From NCBI GenBank assembly GCA_964491915.1, contig CAZBHS010000001.1, forward strand, positions 1 to 64,000: a stretch of 64,000 nt of DNA. Reading direction: 5' to 3'. The translations under genes were made by a program, and so were the position numbers. Under the pieces are notes generated by a model. It saw only the letters and a program-made list of their open reading frames with translations. It was not told the origin of the DNA and did no database searches. Source of the stretch: JAHELQ01 sp964491915. GTDB lineage: Bacteria; Acidobacteriota; Aminicenantia; UBA2199. Numbering within the stretch: position 1 is the stretch's first letter; each line of letters opens with the position of its first letter. Shown here piece after piece: positions 27,614-37,436 of the stretch.

Positions 27614-30600
27614 TTATATTTGACTCAATTTTTTATAGTATTCGTGTTTTTCCTGTTTCAGTTCGATGGCTTTTTTGTACAGGCCGTCGGCCACTTCGGG
27701 GAACTGGCGCTTCAGAGCATTGTAGCGGGTTTCGCTGAGTAAGAACTCCATCAGGTCTCCGCTGGGATCCCGCGTTTCATAGAGGAAAGGATTCTTCCCT
27801 TCTTTGGACAACTGCGGGTTGTAGCGGTATAGGGGCCAATAACCGGCCTGGACCGCTTTTTTCTCTTCCAGGTAGGTTTTGCTCATGTCGATTCCATGCG
27901 CGATACAGGGAGCGTACGCGATGATGAGGGAGGGGCCGTTATAGGCTTCAGCTTCCATCATCGCTTTGATGGCTTGCGCCGGATTGGCGGCCAAACAGAT
28001 AGAGGCGACATAAATGTAGCCGTAGCTCATACTGATGAGGCCGAGATCTTTTTTGCCGGTCCGTTTTCCCGCAGCGGCGAATTTGGCGATGGAGGCAAGC
28101 GGAGTGGCTTTAGAAGCCTGCCCGCCGGTGTTGGAGTAAACTTCGGTGTCAACAACCATGACATTTACATTACGGTTGGAGGCCAGGACGTGGTCGAGAC
28201 CGCCGTAACCGATGTCATAGGCCCACCCGTCGCCGCCCAGGCACCAGATGGAGCGATCGACCAGGTTATCCTGCAATTCGATGATTTTGCGGATAATGGG
28301 TTCTGTTTCAGCATTGGCGGATTTCAGGGCTTCAGTCATTAGGTCTTTGACTTTCTGCGCTGCTTCCTGCATCTCTTCACCGGTGTTTGTCCACATTGCA
28401 AATACTTTGTCAAAGGCATCTTTTACATCGCCGGATACGCCTTTTTCCAGCAATTGTTCGATGTTCCATTTCAATTGGTCGCGGTTGGCGTCCACCGCCA
28501 ATCTCATACCATAGCCGTATTCAGCGTTGTCTTCGAACAGGGAGTTTGCCCAGGCTGGCCCTTTCCCCCGTTTGGAGGTGGTGTAAGGGATGGTAGGGAA
28601 TGTTCCGCCGTAAATGGAGGAGCAACCGGTGGCGTTGGCAACGATCATCCGTTCGCCGAATAGCTGTGACAGCAATTTCACGTACGGGGTTTCACCGCAT
28701 CCTGCGCAGGCGCCGGAGAACTCGAACAACGGAGTTTTAAACTGGCTGCCTTTCAAGGAGTTGATGGCCACGCCGTCAAGGATATTGTCCTGTAGCTCTT
28801 CGAAGAATACCTCGTTCTGTCTTTCGCCGGCGGCCCGTTCCTCGTCGATGGGGGAGAATTCCAGCGCTTTGGTTTTGGCGGGGCAAAGGTTGATGCAGTT
28901 ACCGCAACCGGTACAATCTTCAATGTAGACCTGGATTTTGAATTTGAGATCTTTGTCGTTTTTGGTATTTGATTTGAGGGTTTTGAAGGAATCGGGAGCG
29001 TTTTCAAGGTCTTTGGGGTCGATCTGTTTGGCTCTGATGGCCGCATGAGGGCAAATCAGAGAGCACTGGTTACATTGGATACAATTTTCCGGGATCCATT
29101 TAGGAACGTACGGGGCGATACCTCGTTTTTCCAATTTGGTGGTCCCGACAGGAACCGAACCGTCGATCGGCATGTGGGAGACGGGGATATCGTCGCCTTC
29201 CAGATGCATAATCTTTTCGATTACGTTTTTGGCAAAGGGAATCGCGTCGTCGCTGATAAGATTGTGTTGTTCATAGGATTTTTCGATTTTGTCCACACTG
29301 TCGGGATACGCGATTTTTTTCAACGCGTCTTTTGTTTTATCGACAGCTTCCCAGTTCATTTTGACGATGTGCTCGCCTTTGGCTTTATAAGATTTTTCGA
29401 TAGTGCGCTTAATCAGGTCGATGGCCTCTGTCTCGTCCAGGACACCGGAAATGATGAAGAAGGCTGCCTGCATGACTGTGTTGATGCGTTTGCCGAGACC
29501 GACTGCGTCAGCGATTTTGAGGGCGTTGATGTTGTAGAATTTAATTTTTTTATTGATGATGGTTTCCTGCAAGTCGCGGGTCAGGTGGCCGAATACTTCA
29601 TCATTTGAGAATTCGGAGTTTAAAAGGAACGTGCCGCCTTCGTTGATGCCTTTGAGCATGTTGTAACGTCCGATGTAGGACGAATTGTGCAAGGCGACGA
29701 AATCGGTGTTGCTGATGAGGTAGGGGGACTGGATCTTGTTTTTACCGAAGCGGAGGTGGGAGATGGTGATGCCGCCGGATTTTTTGGAATCATAGACGAA
29801 GAAACCCTGGGCGTTCATATCGGTGTTGTCGCCGATGATCTTGATGGAGTTTTTGTTGGCGCCGACAGTGCCGTCGGAACCGAGGCCCCAGAACATGCAG
29901 CGTTTGACGCCTTTGGGTTCAGTGTCGATCGCTTCGTTGATGGGGATCGATTTGTTGCTGACGTCATCATTGATACCGACTGTGAATCCGTGGAACGCAG
30001 CTCCATCGATGTGATTGAAGACAGCCTTCACCATGGAGGGGGTGAACTCTTTGGAACTCAAACCGTAACGACCGCCAATGATCTGGAGGTTTTTGCCTGC
30101 CAACGCAGTGACGACATCCTGATATAGAGGTTCGCCGATGGAGCCGGGTTCTTTTGTCCGGTCGAGGACGGCGATCTTTTTAACGGTTTCGGGGATGGCT
30201 GCAATAAAGTCTTTGACTGAGAAGGGACGGAAGAGGCGGATTTTCAAGACGCCGACCTTTTCGCCTCTTTCGACCATGTAGTTGACGGTTTCTTCGATAA
30301 CTTCGCATCCTGAACCCATGGCGATGATGATCTTTTCGGCATCCGGCGCACCGCAATAATCGAACAAGTGGTACTGTCTACCGATTTTTTTGGCCAACAG
30401 ATCCATATATTTCTGTACGATTGCAGGTGTGTTCTCATAAATGTTGTTGGTGGTTTCCCTTCCCTGGAAATAGACATCCGGGTTTTGGGCACCGACTTTA
30501 ACGAAGGGTTTGTCGGGATTGAGGGCGAGATTGCGGAATGCTTCGACATATTTCATGTCCAGCATTTCCTTCATGGTGTCGTAATCGATCATTTCGACTT

Positions 30601-31144
30601 TCTGGATTTCATGGGAAACCCTGAAGCCTTCGAAGAAGTTCAAAAAGGGTACGCGGGATTCGAGAGCGGCCAGGTGCGATACTACTGAAAGGTCCATGAC
30701 TTCTTGCACGGAACCTTCCGCCAGCAATGCGAAACCAGTGTTTCTGACGGACATGACATCCGAGTGGTCGCCAAAAATTGAAAGGGATTGGCAAGCAAGG
30801 GAGCGAGCGGATACGTGGAATACTGTCGGTAACATTTCACCCGCGATTTTGTGCATATTCGGAATCATCAATAGTAATCCCTGGGACGCTGTGAATGTGG
30901 TGGTTAAGGCGCCAGCAGAAAGTGCGCCGTGAACAGCGCCTGCCGCGCCGCCTTCAGACTGCATTTCTATGACGTTCAATTTTTGACCGAAAAGGTTTTT
31001 TCTTCCGTATGCCGACCAGGTATCGGCCAGTTCGCCCATAACAGAAGACGGAGTGATGGGATATATTGCAGCAACTTCGCTGAAAGCGTAAGCTACATGA
31101 GTCGCCGCAGTGTTTCCATCAATGGTTGCTTTGTTTGTACTCAT
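27614..31144 (-). CDS. nifJ: Pyruvate:ferredoxin (flavodoxin) oxidoreductase, one-chain
   Basis: 1176 residues, the usual full length of the fused homodimeric enzyme that oxidatively decarboxylates pyruvate to acetyl-CoA and reduces ferredoxin in anaerobes. The order is domain I pyrimidine-binding (YPITPSSVMGELAD, 28-41), the gamma-type domain, and two ferredoxin-like clusters (C688, C691, C694, C698; C744, C747, C750, C754). A third proximal cluster has CAGCGETP, and the TPP/Mg site is GDGWAYDIGYGG with SNTGGQ. A clear AGGAGTT ribosome binding site precedes the ATG. It is read alone, divergent from the nuclease-family gene, and ends at a strong terminator. It supports an anaerobic fermentative lifestyle together with the acyltransferase at 45 kb. 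Confidence 0.98.
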   Translation of the reverse strand: MSTNKATIDGNTAATHVAYAFSEVAAIYPITPSSVMGELADTWSAYGRKNLFGQKLNVIEMQSEGGAAGAVHGALSAGALTTTFTASQGLLLMIPNMHKIAGEMLPTVFHVSARSLACQSLSIFGDHSDVMSVRNTGFALLAEGSVQEVMDLSVVSHLAALESRVPFLNFFEGFRVSHEIQKVEMIDYDTMKEMLDMKYVEAFRNLALNPDKPFVKVGAQNPDVYFQGRETTNNIYENTPAIVQKYMDLLAKKIGRQYHLFDYCGAPDAEKIIIAMGSGCEVIEETVNYMVERGEKVGVLKIRLFRPFSVKDFIAAIPETVKKIAVLDRTKEPGSIGEPLYQDVVTALAGKNLQIIGGRYGLSSKEFTPSMVKAVFNHIDGAAFHGFTVGINDDVSNKSIPINEAIDTEPKGVKRCMFWGLGSDGTVGANKNSIKIIGDNTDMNAQGFFVYDSKKSGGITISHLRFGKNKIQSPYLISNTDFVALHNSSYIGRYNMLKGINEGGTFLLNSEFSNDEVFGHLTRDLQETIINKKIKFYNINALKIADAVGLGKRINTVMQAAFFIISGVLDETEAIDLIKRTIEKSYKAKGEHIVKMNWEAVDKTKDALKKIAYPDSVDKIEKSYEQHNLISDDAIPFAKNVIEKIMHLEGDDIPVSHMPIDGSVPVGTTKLEKRGIAPYVPKWIPENCIQCNQCSLICPHAAIRAKQIDPKDLENAPDSFKTLKSNTKNDKDLKFKIQVYIEDCTGCGNCINLCPAKTKALEFSPIDEERAAGERQNEVFFEELQDNILDGVAINSLKGSQFKTPLFEFSGACAGCGETPYVKLLSQLFGERMIVANATGCSSIYGGTFPTIPYTTSKRGKGPAWANSLFEDNAEYGYGMRLAVDANRDQLKWNIEQLLEKGVSGDVKDAFDKVFAMWTNTGEEMQEAAQKVKDLMTEALKSANAETEPIIRKIIELQDNLVDRSIWCLGGDGWAYDIGYGGLDHVLASNRNVNVMVVDTEVYSNTGGQASKATPLASIAKFAAAGKRTGKKDLGLISMSYGYIYVASICLAANPAQAIKAMMEAEAYNGPSLIIAYAPCIAHGIDMSKTYLEEKKAVQAGYWPLYRYNPQLSKEGKNPFLYETRDPSGDLMEFLLSETRYNALKRQFPEVADGLYKKAIELKQEKHEYYKKLSQI

Positions 31145-31353
31145 GATTAACTCCTATATCAAGAATAATTAATCTTCTTTTAATTTGCTGGTTTTATGGA
31201 TATAATTGTTCCTTATTCCGTTTTAATTCCTAAATTAACACAATCCCCGGAGGGTGTCAAGATGGTGGTGTTTATAATTTTATTTTTTCACATAATTGCC
31301 CGAAACGACTGATAATTTGGCGGATTTTAAATTTTTAATTGCCTTTCAAATAA

Positions 31354-31382
31354 TTGACAAAAACTTAATTTGATACTATATA
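31354..31382 (+). promoter_or_regulatory. Sigma-70-type promoter giving a leaderless mRNA
   Basis: TTGACA at 31,354-31,359 and TATATA at 31,377-31,382 are 17 bases apart. The expected start of transcription, about seven bases past the -10, falls at or within a base of the ATG at 31,390. No Shine-Dalgarno sequence lies between, so the mRNA is probably leaderless. Confidence 0.7.
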
Positions 31383-31389
31383 GTCTAGA

Positions 31390-31890
31390 ATGGAACAATT
31401 GATTGAAGTTAAACTAATGGGACTTATCCTGGATCCGATATCCAAAACGCCGGTGATGATTTTGAAACCTCTTGACGATCAAAAAATTATTCCAATCTGG
31501 ATCGGAGGCTTTGAAGCCAACGCCATCACAATGGAATTGGAGAACATTTCAGCCCCCCGTCCCATGACGCATGACTTGATCAAAAATATGCTCGGCAAGT
31601 TCAAAGCGACGATTGAGAAGGTTGTTGTTACCGATATAATAGAGAATACATATTACGCTGAGTTATATATATTGCGGGAGGGGAACGACGATCCGGAAAT
31701 CGTGGATTGCCGTCCATCCGACGCGGTGGCGATCGCTTTGAAAAACCATTCGAAAATATTTATCTCGGAATATGTCTATAGCACGTCGATAGTGTCCGAC
31801 TTTTTTACCAACTTTATCCAGGGAGACGAAAAACTGGATAATTGGTATAATTCCCTGTCGGATGATGATTTCGGAAACATTGAACAATAA
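31390..31890 (+). CDS. Bifunctional nuclease family protein (DUF151)
   Basis: 166 residues. The N-terminal IEVKLMGLILDPISKTPVMIL and the later block CRPSDAVAIALK are hallmarks of the BFN/DUF151 domain, seen in plants, Thermotoga and many anaerobes; the plant protein was reported to have DNase and RNase activity, while the bacterial role is unclear. The domain fills residues 4-135, followed by a short acidic tail. The start at 31,390 matches the family N-terminus and has no ribosome binding site, in line with the promoter placed just upstream. It is divergent from nifJ over a 245-base intergenic region and is followed after about 40 bases by the Lcl-domain gene. Confidence 0.92.
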   Translation: MEQLIEVKLMGLILDPISKTPVMILKPLDDQKIIPIWIGGFEANAITMELENISAPRPMTHDLIKNMLGKFKATIEKVVVTDIIENTYYAELYILREGNDDPEIVDCRPSDAVAIALKNHSKIFISEYVYSTSIVSDFFTNFIQGDEKLDNWYNSLSDDDFGNIEQ

Positions 31891-31931
31891 TTTCTATCAA
31901 TCTTCAAAACACAAACAATTAGGAACGAATG

Positions 31932-32507
31932 ATGAATAAGATTACACTGTTCTTCGCGTTGCTCTTCGCGACTGGCCTGGTGTTCCCCGGCCAAATTCCC
32001 TCTGAAAAATCTATATACAAAACATTGACTTTGAGCGATGTGGCCCGGTTGGTAAAAAAAGAGGGATTCTTCAGCAAATGTTATGACTGGAACCACGACT
32101 TCTGCAATCCCGAGGGTGGATTCTCAAATAAATTTAATGCGGAAACATTTCAAGGGCAACGGGTGGTGTCCGATCGGGCCTCGGGGCTGATGTGGCATCA
32201 AGGCGGGAGCTACAAGTCGATGAGATTCAAAGACGCGCTGTCCTGGGTCGATGACCTGAATCGCAATGGTTACGCAGGATTCAAAGATTGGCGGCTTCCG
32301 ACATTGAAAGAGGCAGCCACTCTTTTGGAGAATCGCAAGATGGACGGTTCTTTGTTCGTCGATCCACTGTTCTCCCGCCAGCAGGGATGGATTTGGACCG
32401 GCGATATCTGCTCCTCTACCGGCGGTTGGGTGGTGACGTTCCTCGGCGGAACCATTGGGAGACCAAATTACGGATTGTTTTTTGTCCGCCCTGTCAGGAC
32501 CCTTTAG
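31932..32507 (+). CDS. Secreted DUF1566/Lcl-domain protein
   Basis: 191 residues with a signal peptide (hydrophobic 5-18, ending near FPGQ). The body has the DUF1566/Lcl C-terminal pattern: SDRASGLMWHQ, a central DWRLPTLKEAATLLE, then WIWTGDI and FFVRPVRTL. This fold is related to fibrinogen- and collagen-binding-like surface domains and is often found in secreted proteins; its ligand is unknown. I prefer the second of two tandem ATGs, because AGGA lies seven bases before it. Its last 14 bases overlap the end of the convergent mazG gene, so no terminator separates them. Confidence 0.85.
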   Translation: MNKITLFFALLFATGLVFPGQIPSEKSIYKTLTLSDVARLVKKEGFFSKCYDWNHDFCNPEGGFSNKFNAETFQGQRVVSDRASGLMWHQGGSYKSMRFKDALSWVDDLNRNGYAGFKDWRLPTLKEAATLLENRKMDGSLFVDPLFSRQQGWIWTGDICSSTGGWVVTFLGGTIGRPNYGLFFVRPVRTL

Positions 32508-33258
32508 ATTGTTGCCAGAGCGCTTCCATCTCGTCCAATGATGTGTCGGAAATTTCCTTGCCCTGCCGCTTGAGTTCTCTTTCGATGTAGCGAAAACGGT
32601 CTTTGAATTTTTGGTTCGCTTGTTTCAAGGCGAATTCGGGATTGATGCGCAACAGGCGTGAAACATTAGATACGGCGAACAACAGGTCGCCTATCTCTTC
32701 GGTCAAGCGTTCCAGGTCGTTTCCGGGGATTTCATTCTTCAACTCAATGATTTCCTCATCCACTTTTTCCAGAGCCTTGAGGGGATCGTCCCAGTCGAAG
32801 CCGACGCTTGACGCTTGCTCGGCGATGCGTTTGGCCACTGATAGGGCGGGCATGCTTTGTGGATAGTCCGAAAGGATACTTTTCTTGTTTTTCTCGACCT
32901 TTTTTATTTTTTCCCAATTGGCCTTCACCTCATCCGCTGATTCCACTGTTGAATCGGAGAATACATGAGGGTGGCGACGAATTAATTTGCTATTGATTGT
33001 ATTGATCACATCTTTGATTGAGAAATGGCCCTGCTCCTGATTTATGCGGGAGATGAACACAATTTGCAACAATAAGTCCCCCAATTCTTCTTTTTGTTTA
33101 TCAGGGGATTCCATATCAATGGCTTCAATCAATTCATGGGCCTCTTCCAATGTATATTCTTTTAAACTGGCGACCGTCTGTTTCCGGTCCCAGGGACAAC
33201 CATCCATTGGATTTCGCAATTGCTTCAATATTTTTACTAGTTTGTTTAATTCTTTCAT
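32494..33258 (-). CDS. mazG: Nucleoside triphosphate pyrophosphohydrolase MazG
   Basis: 254 residues, the two-domain MazG. The first MazG domain carries CPWDRKQTVASL followed by EEAHELIEAID and EELGDLLLQIVF, the ExxE and ExxD metal-binding helices; the second repeats the pattern (KVDEEIIELKNE and EEIGDLLFAVSN). It hydrolyses noncanonical or excess NTPs to NMP and pyrophosphate. The length agrees with E. coli MazG (about 263). It reads divergently from the DUF1844 gene, and its 3' end overlaps the Lcl-domain gene. Confidence 0.96.
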   Translation of the reverse strand: MKELNKLVKILKQLRNPMDGCPWDRKQTVASLKEYTLEEAHELIEAIDMESPDKQKEELGDLLLQIVFISRINQEQGHFSIKDVINTINSKLIRRHPHVFSDSTVESADEVKANWEKIKKVEKNKKSILSDYPQSMPALSVAKRIAEQASSVGFDWDDPLKALEKVDEEIIELKNEIPGNDLERLTEEIGDLLFAVSNVSRLLRINPEFALKQANQKFKDRFRYIERELKRQGKEISDTSLDEMEALWQQSKGS

Positions 33259-33408
33259 CTTATTCTTGTTTTTTTGATTTAGAAATGTTATATTTAATCC
33301 AATATACTATTATGAATTATACTCGAGTGCAAGTTAAATCTGAAGATAGTTGTCATTTTCTCAATTACATTTGCCAAATTAGACACTATAACTCTAAGGA
33401 ATTTCAGG

Positions 33409-33666
33409 ATGGATAAAGATATAAAAGCTATCGTATTGATGTTAACGTCGCAATGCATGATCAATCTTGGCGCAATTGAAGACCCGGTCACTAAAGAGAC
33501 GACGCTGAGGCCGGAAAGCGCCGCAATGTTCATTGAGTTGTTGGAAGTGTTGGAAGATAAAACTCAAGGTAACCTGACGGAGGGTGAAGAACGTTTCTTG
33601 GTAGGGGCTTTGGACAATTTAAAACGGATTTATCACGAGAAATTTCAGCATGATGAGGGAAATTAA
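33409..33666 (+). CDS. DUF1844 protein
   Basis: 85 residues, all helical. The pattern LTSQCMINLG, then a polar turn, then FIELLEVLEDKTQGNLTEGEERFL matches DUF1844, a small family common in deltaproteobacteria, acidobacteria and related phyla. The N-terminal segment is mildly hydrophobic but not a signal peptide. No function is known. It opens the long plus-strand array and is followed by the TPR membrane protein after 14 bases, so the two are likely co-transcribed. Confidence 0.82.
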   Translation: MDKDIKAIVLMLTSQCMINLGAIEDPVTKETTLRPESAAMFIELLEVLEDKTQGNLTEGEERFLVGALDNLKRIYHEKFQHDEGN

Positions 33667-33680
33667 ATTAGGGAATCAAG

Positions 33681-35435
33681 ATGAATAAAAAAGCACTCTT
33701 ACTTTTTTTCTTTTTTATTTTGGCTACGCATGGTATCGCTGAGGAGAGCCCCTGGGGGCAACTTAAAAGAATCCATTATTTCGATAGCCAGAACGACTAC
33801 AAGTTGGTACGTGAACATTTGGGCGGTATTGACGGAAGTCAGATGAACCGGGTGGAGATGAAGGAGATTTCGACTCAATTAAAGATCTTTGGCGATCATT
33901 ATTTTGACAAAGGTGAATTAAATCTGGCCCGCGAGTTTTATTACAAAGTGTTGAACCTGAATCCCAGCCGGTGGGATATTTACAACAAGTTGGAGCGGAT
34001 CAATAGAGAGGAGGGGGCGCTTACCTATAATTTTAGGTTTCTGGGCAGGCAACTGCTGGAGGTGTTCAATCATTTCAAGGCATCGTTCTTATTGGTGAAC
34101 AATTTCATCAATATGCTGTTCTTCAGTGGTATATTGGTTTTCTTCCTCTTCGCGATTCTATTGTTCAGCAGGTATTTCACCATTGCCGGGCACGATTTTG
34201 TTATGGACGACCGAGGCGGATTTTCCGTCAAAAACCTTGTTATCCTATTGGTTTTATTGCTTTGGCCCGCATTCTTTTTCCCCGGTTGGGCAGCGTATCC
34301 ATTTCTCATCCTTGGATTGATTTGGACCTATATCAATGATACGGAAAAAAGAGCCGCGGTATTGGGAGTCGTATTGGTGGGGTTACTCTCGCTCTTGTTC
34401 GCTTTTAACGGTTATTTGGAAAATACATACAAGCATCCTTATTTTAAAGAGGTCAACAATGTATATGAAGGAGCGTTGTACGAGGACGATATCACGCGTT
34501 CATTCGACAATGAGATGAAGGTGATGCAGGCGTTTGCGTATTATGACAAGGGAAAATTCGAGCGAGCGCTCGATCTATTGGTTTCCACCGAGGAAAGCTA
34601 TAAAAGCGTCTTGAAATACAATCTCCTGGGAAACATCTACTTCATGTTCGACAACCTCGATGAAAGCATAAAGTATTACAAACGCTCGTTGGGAATCGAC
34701 GACAAAAATCCCAACACATTGAATAATTTCGCAATGGCGCTTCTGAAGAATGGTAATTCTGAAGTTCTGGAATTGTACATCAAGAGATACCCTGAATTAT
34801 CCATCTATCAAAAGACCGCCGTAAACCTTCAAGTGGAGCACGTCACCGCGATGTTTTTGTGGAAGCGGTTGGTGAATGGGGGTAAGGAAACGTTTGATTT
34901 TGGATTCTTATCGGGCCGCTTGCTGAATCAATTACTTCGAGGTCCGGTGTTGTACTTGATCATTATTTTCTGCGTGTATATTTTTGTGGTGAAATTGATC
35001 TTTACGTTAAACGGGGAGAGTACCTATTGTTCCAAATGCTCCAAAGTGATAAAAAAGAAAGAGGTTCATCGCTCCTACAAGCTTTGTAACGAATGCTACC
35101 AACTGTTTATGATTAAAGATGTCATCTTTCTCGAGGCCAAGATCCTCAAGGAGAAAGAGCTGAGGAAAAAGTATATGAAGCGGCATATAGGAATTCTTTT
35201 CCTTTCGTTGTTTATCCCTGGGCTGAACCTGAACTTCAAAAACAAGAACAGCCAGTTCATTATATTCGCCAGTATTTTTTATGCTTTTTTTGGTTTTTAT
35301 TTAGTTACCCGGTTCCTCTTTGAAAAGGTATTTTTAGCGGTTCCGATTTTTGTGAACCTGGTGGGCTTGTCGGCCTTGATTATTTATTTCCTTGTTAATA
35401 TTTATTCTATCATTGGAGATGACGATGGCGTTTAA
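33681..35435 (+). CDS. TPR-containing membrane protein with zinc-ribbon segment
   Basis: 584 residues. A signal sequence or first helix (5-20) is followed by a soluble helical region with TPR-like repeats, a strongly hydrophobic block with several helices (about 140-250), further TPR repeats (about 280-370: YYDKGKFERALDLL, NLLGNIYFMFDNLDESIKYYKRSLGI), one helix near 425-445, a CSKCSKV...CNEC four-cysteine ribbon, and two terminal helices. The topology suggests an inner-membrane scaffold with periplasmic TPRs. I do not recognise a named family. It shares an operon with DUF1844 and DUF4388 genes; the downstream gene overlaps its last 11 bases. Confidence 0.8.
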   Translation: MNKKALLLFFFFILATHGIAEESPWGQLKRIHYFDSQNDYKLVREHLGGIDGSQMNRVEMKEISTQLKIFGDHYFDKGELNLAREFYYKVLNLNPSRWDIYNKLERINREEGALTYNFRFLGRQLLEVFNHFKASFLLVNNFINMLFFSGILVFFLFAILLFSRYFTIAGHDFVMDDRGGFSVKNLVILLVLLLWPAFFFPGWAAYPFLILGLIWTYINDTEKRAAVLGVVLVGLLSLLFAFNGYLENTYKHPYFKEVNNVYEGALYEDDITRSFDNEMKVMQAFAYYDKGKFERALDLLVSTEESYKSVLKYNLLGNIYFMFDNLDESIKYYKRSLGIDDKNPNTLNNFAMALLKNGNSEVLELYIKRYPELSIYQKTAVNLQVEHVTAMFLWKRLVNGGKETFDFGFLSGRLLNQLLRGPVLYLIIIFCVYIFVVKLIFTLNGESTYCSKCSKVIKKKEVHRSYKLCNECYQLFMIKDVIFLEAKILKEKELRKKYMKRHIGILFLSLFIPGLNLNFKNKNSQFIIFASIFYAFFGFYLVTRFLFEKVFLAVPIFVNLVGLSALIIYFLVNIYSIIGDDDGV

Positions 35436-36390
35436 GGGAACATTAAAAGAATTTAAAGTCCCGGATATTCTGCAATTATTTTCTATACAACAAAAAACCG
35501 GTATTCTAACCTTTACCAGTTCCGATGGTTTTGTGACCTTGATATTTGAGGACGGTATGATAACCGGGGTGGACGCTTTTCCCAAAAAAATGGGTATGCG
35601 GGTCGGCCGCGTATTGGTTAAGCAGGATCGCATCAGTGAGGAAATGCTTCAGCGGGCTCTTGCCATCCAAAAGAGAACCAACCAGAGGATCGGAGAGGTT
35701 CTGAGCGGAATGGGGGTCATTGGCGAGGAGCATATTGCAGAAGCGCTAAAAAATCAGGCGATCCAGATCGTTCTATCCCTCTTCAAATGGAAAAAAGGCG
35801 AATACAATTTTAAAGTTATGGATTTTATCGATAGCTCTCTTAAGGGTATCGCCCCAATGCCGACCGACAATCTGATCATGGAAGGTGTCCAGATGTTGGA
35901 CGAATGGCCCATGATCAAAAAGCTCATTCCAGGCGATTCCATGATCTTTGAGCCTTTGCAATTGGATTCAAAAAAAATTGAACTACTCGGCGAAGATAAA
36001 GATGAAGGGTACAAGAGTGGTATCATCTACCTATTGCCGTCCGAGGCAGATCTGTTGAAATACATCAATGGACAAAATTCAGTTCGCGATCTTGTGGAAT
36101 TGGGAGTGTTCACCGAATACAAGGTGTACAAAAGTTTGTACAACCTGCTGAAAAAAAGTGTTATCAAACGGAAACGTAAAGCGGAAGTTGAGGATAAGAT
36201 CGATGAAAAAATATTGGAAGAGCAACGGCTTCTTACGTTAACCCGCATGCGGCGACTTGGACAGGTATTGTTGATATTGCTGCTGCTGATTTTCGCTCTG
36301 GGCTTTTTCGAACCTCTTACCCCGTTCATCGACGGTAGTATATTATTGAATACGAATGTAATCAAAGGTCATGACTTACCTGGAAAATAA
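35425..36390 (+). CDS. DUF4388 (PATAN-like) domain protein with C-terminal helix
   Basis: 321 residues. The N-terminus (MAFKGTLKEFKVPDILQLF, then QQKTGILTF and IFEDGMITGVDA) is the DUF4388 domain common in bacteria with complex signalling, often linked to response regulators. A GspE-N-like helical segment follows (VLVKQDRISEEMLQRAL, GVIGEEHIAEAL). The C-terminal part has a hydrophobic helix (about 290-312). The open frame runs back to 35,392, but ATG 35,425 has GGAG six bases upstream and gives the family N-terminus. It probably works with the preceding TPR membrane protein. The partner and signal are unknown. Confidence 0.82.
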   Translation: MAFKGTLKEFKVPDILQLFSIQQKTGILTFTSSDGFVTLIFEDGMITGVDAFPKKMGMRVGRVLVKQDRISEEMLQRALAIQKRTNQRIGEVLSGMGVIGEEHIAEALKNQAIQIVLSLFKWKKGEYNFKVMDFIDSSLKGIAPMPTDNLIMEGVQMLDEWPMIKKLIPGDSMIFEPLQLDSKKIELLGEDKDEGYKSGIIYLLPSEADLLKYINGQNSVRDLVELGVFTEYKVYKSLYNLLKKSVIKRKRKAEVEDKIDEKILEEQRLLTLTRMRRLGQVLLILLLLIFALGFFEPLTPFIDGSILLNTNVIKGHDLPGK

Positions 36391-36407
36391 CTTACAATAA
36401 AATAAAT

Positions 36408-37304
36408 ATGGTATCAAACAAAATTAAAGCGAGCGCCATATCAATCGGAAATTTTGACGGATTTCATCTTGGTCATGAAAAAATAGTGGCGACAATGAAG
36501 GACATTGCCCTGGAAAACCGTTTGCAATGCAACATAATCACCTTCTCTCCACACCCAAGAGTTTTATTTAAAAAATTATCTCACTTGATCACAACCGAAG
36601 GCCAAAAACGTGAGTTGTTGAGTGACCTTGGGGTTGACAGCATTGAATTTATGGATTTCCTGAAAATCGTTTCCCTGACACCGGAACAATTTGTGAAAGA
36701 GGTGCTGTTGAAAAAATTTCGGATGAAATATATAATAGTAGGAAAGAATTTTAAATTTGGAAAAGATAGGGGCGGAGGTATTGATACGTTAGCGATACTG
36801 TCTCAGGAACTCGATTTTCGTCTTGTTGTCGTACCGCCGGTCAAAATCGATGGGATTAGGGTATCGAGTTCCCGGATCCGCGATACATTGTTGGCAGGTA
36901 AGATTGCCTTAGCCAACCGGATGCTTGGTCGCTACTATTATATTGACGGAGAGGTGGCGCATGGTGAAAAAATTGGCAAAGAACTTGGATTTCCCACCAT
37001 AAACATAAATACGACGAATTCAATTTTACCTGAGGGGGTTTTCAAAACCAAGGTGTCTATTGATGGCGATACGTTTGATTCGGTTACCAATGTCGGCGTT
37101 CGGCCTACTTTTTACAAAGGAATGGAAAAAAAGGTGGAAACCCACATACTCAATTTTGACCGCATGTTGTACGGGAAAACAGTCCGGTTGTTTTTTGAGA
37201 AAAAAATGAGAAATGAGATGAAATTTGAGTCTGCGAAAAATTTGGTAGAGCAAATAAAAAAAGATATTGAGTGTATAAAAGTTGACAAAGGCACACTTTT
37301 TTGA
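36408..37304 (+). CDS. ribF: Bifunctional riboflavin kinase/FAD synthetase
   Basis: 298 residues, normal for RibF. The N-terminal nucleotidyltransferase domain has GNFDGFHLGHEKI and, later, SSSRIRDTL; the C-terminal riboflavin kinase domain has GKELGFPTINI and TNVGVRPTF. It makes FMN and then FAD from riboflavin and ATP. The start lies 17 bases after the DUF4388 gene. The closest genes downstream are the trigger factor and Clp/Lon proteases, separated by about 130 bases that may hold their promoter. Confidence 0.96.
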   Translation: MVSNKIKASAISIGNFDGFHLGHEKIVATMKDIALENRLQCNIITFSPHPRVLFKKLSHLITTEGQKRELLSDLGVDSIEFMDFLKIVSLTPEQFVKEVLLKKFRMKYIIVGKNFKFGKDRGGGIDTLAILSQELDFRLVVVPPVKIDGIRVSSSRIRDTLLAGKIALANRMLGRYYYIDGEVAHGEKIGKELGFPTININTTNSILPEGVFKTKVSIDGDTFDSVTNVGVRPTFYKGMEKKVETHILNFDRMLYGKTVRLFFEKKMRNEMKFESAKNLVEQIKKDIECIKVDKGTLF

Positions 37305-37436
37305 TAATGATATGAGTTGTAAAGTAAATTATCTTACAGAGGATATGAGAAAAAATAAAAACAATTCAAGAATGTACTATGATAGAATTGTCCAAACCAT
37401 TATATTTTGCTTATAACAAATAATCAGGAGTTTTGA

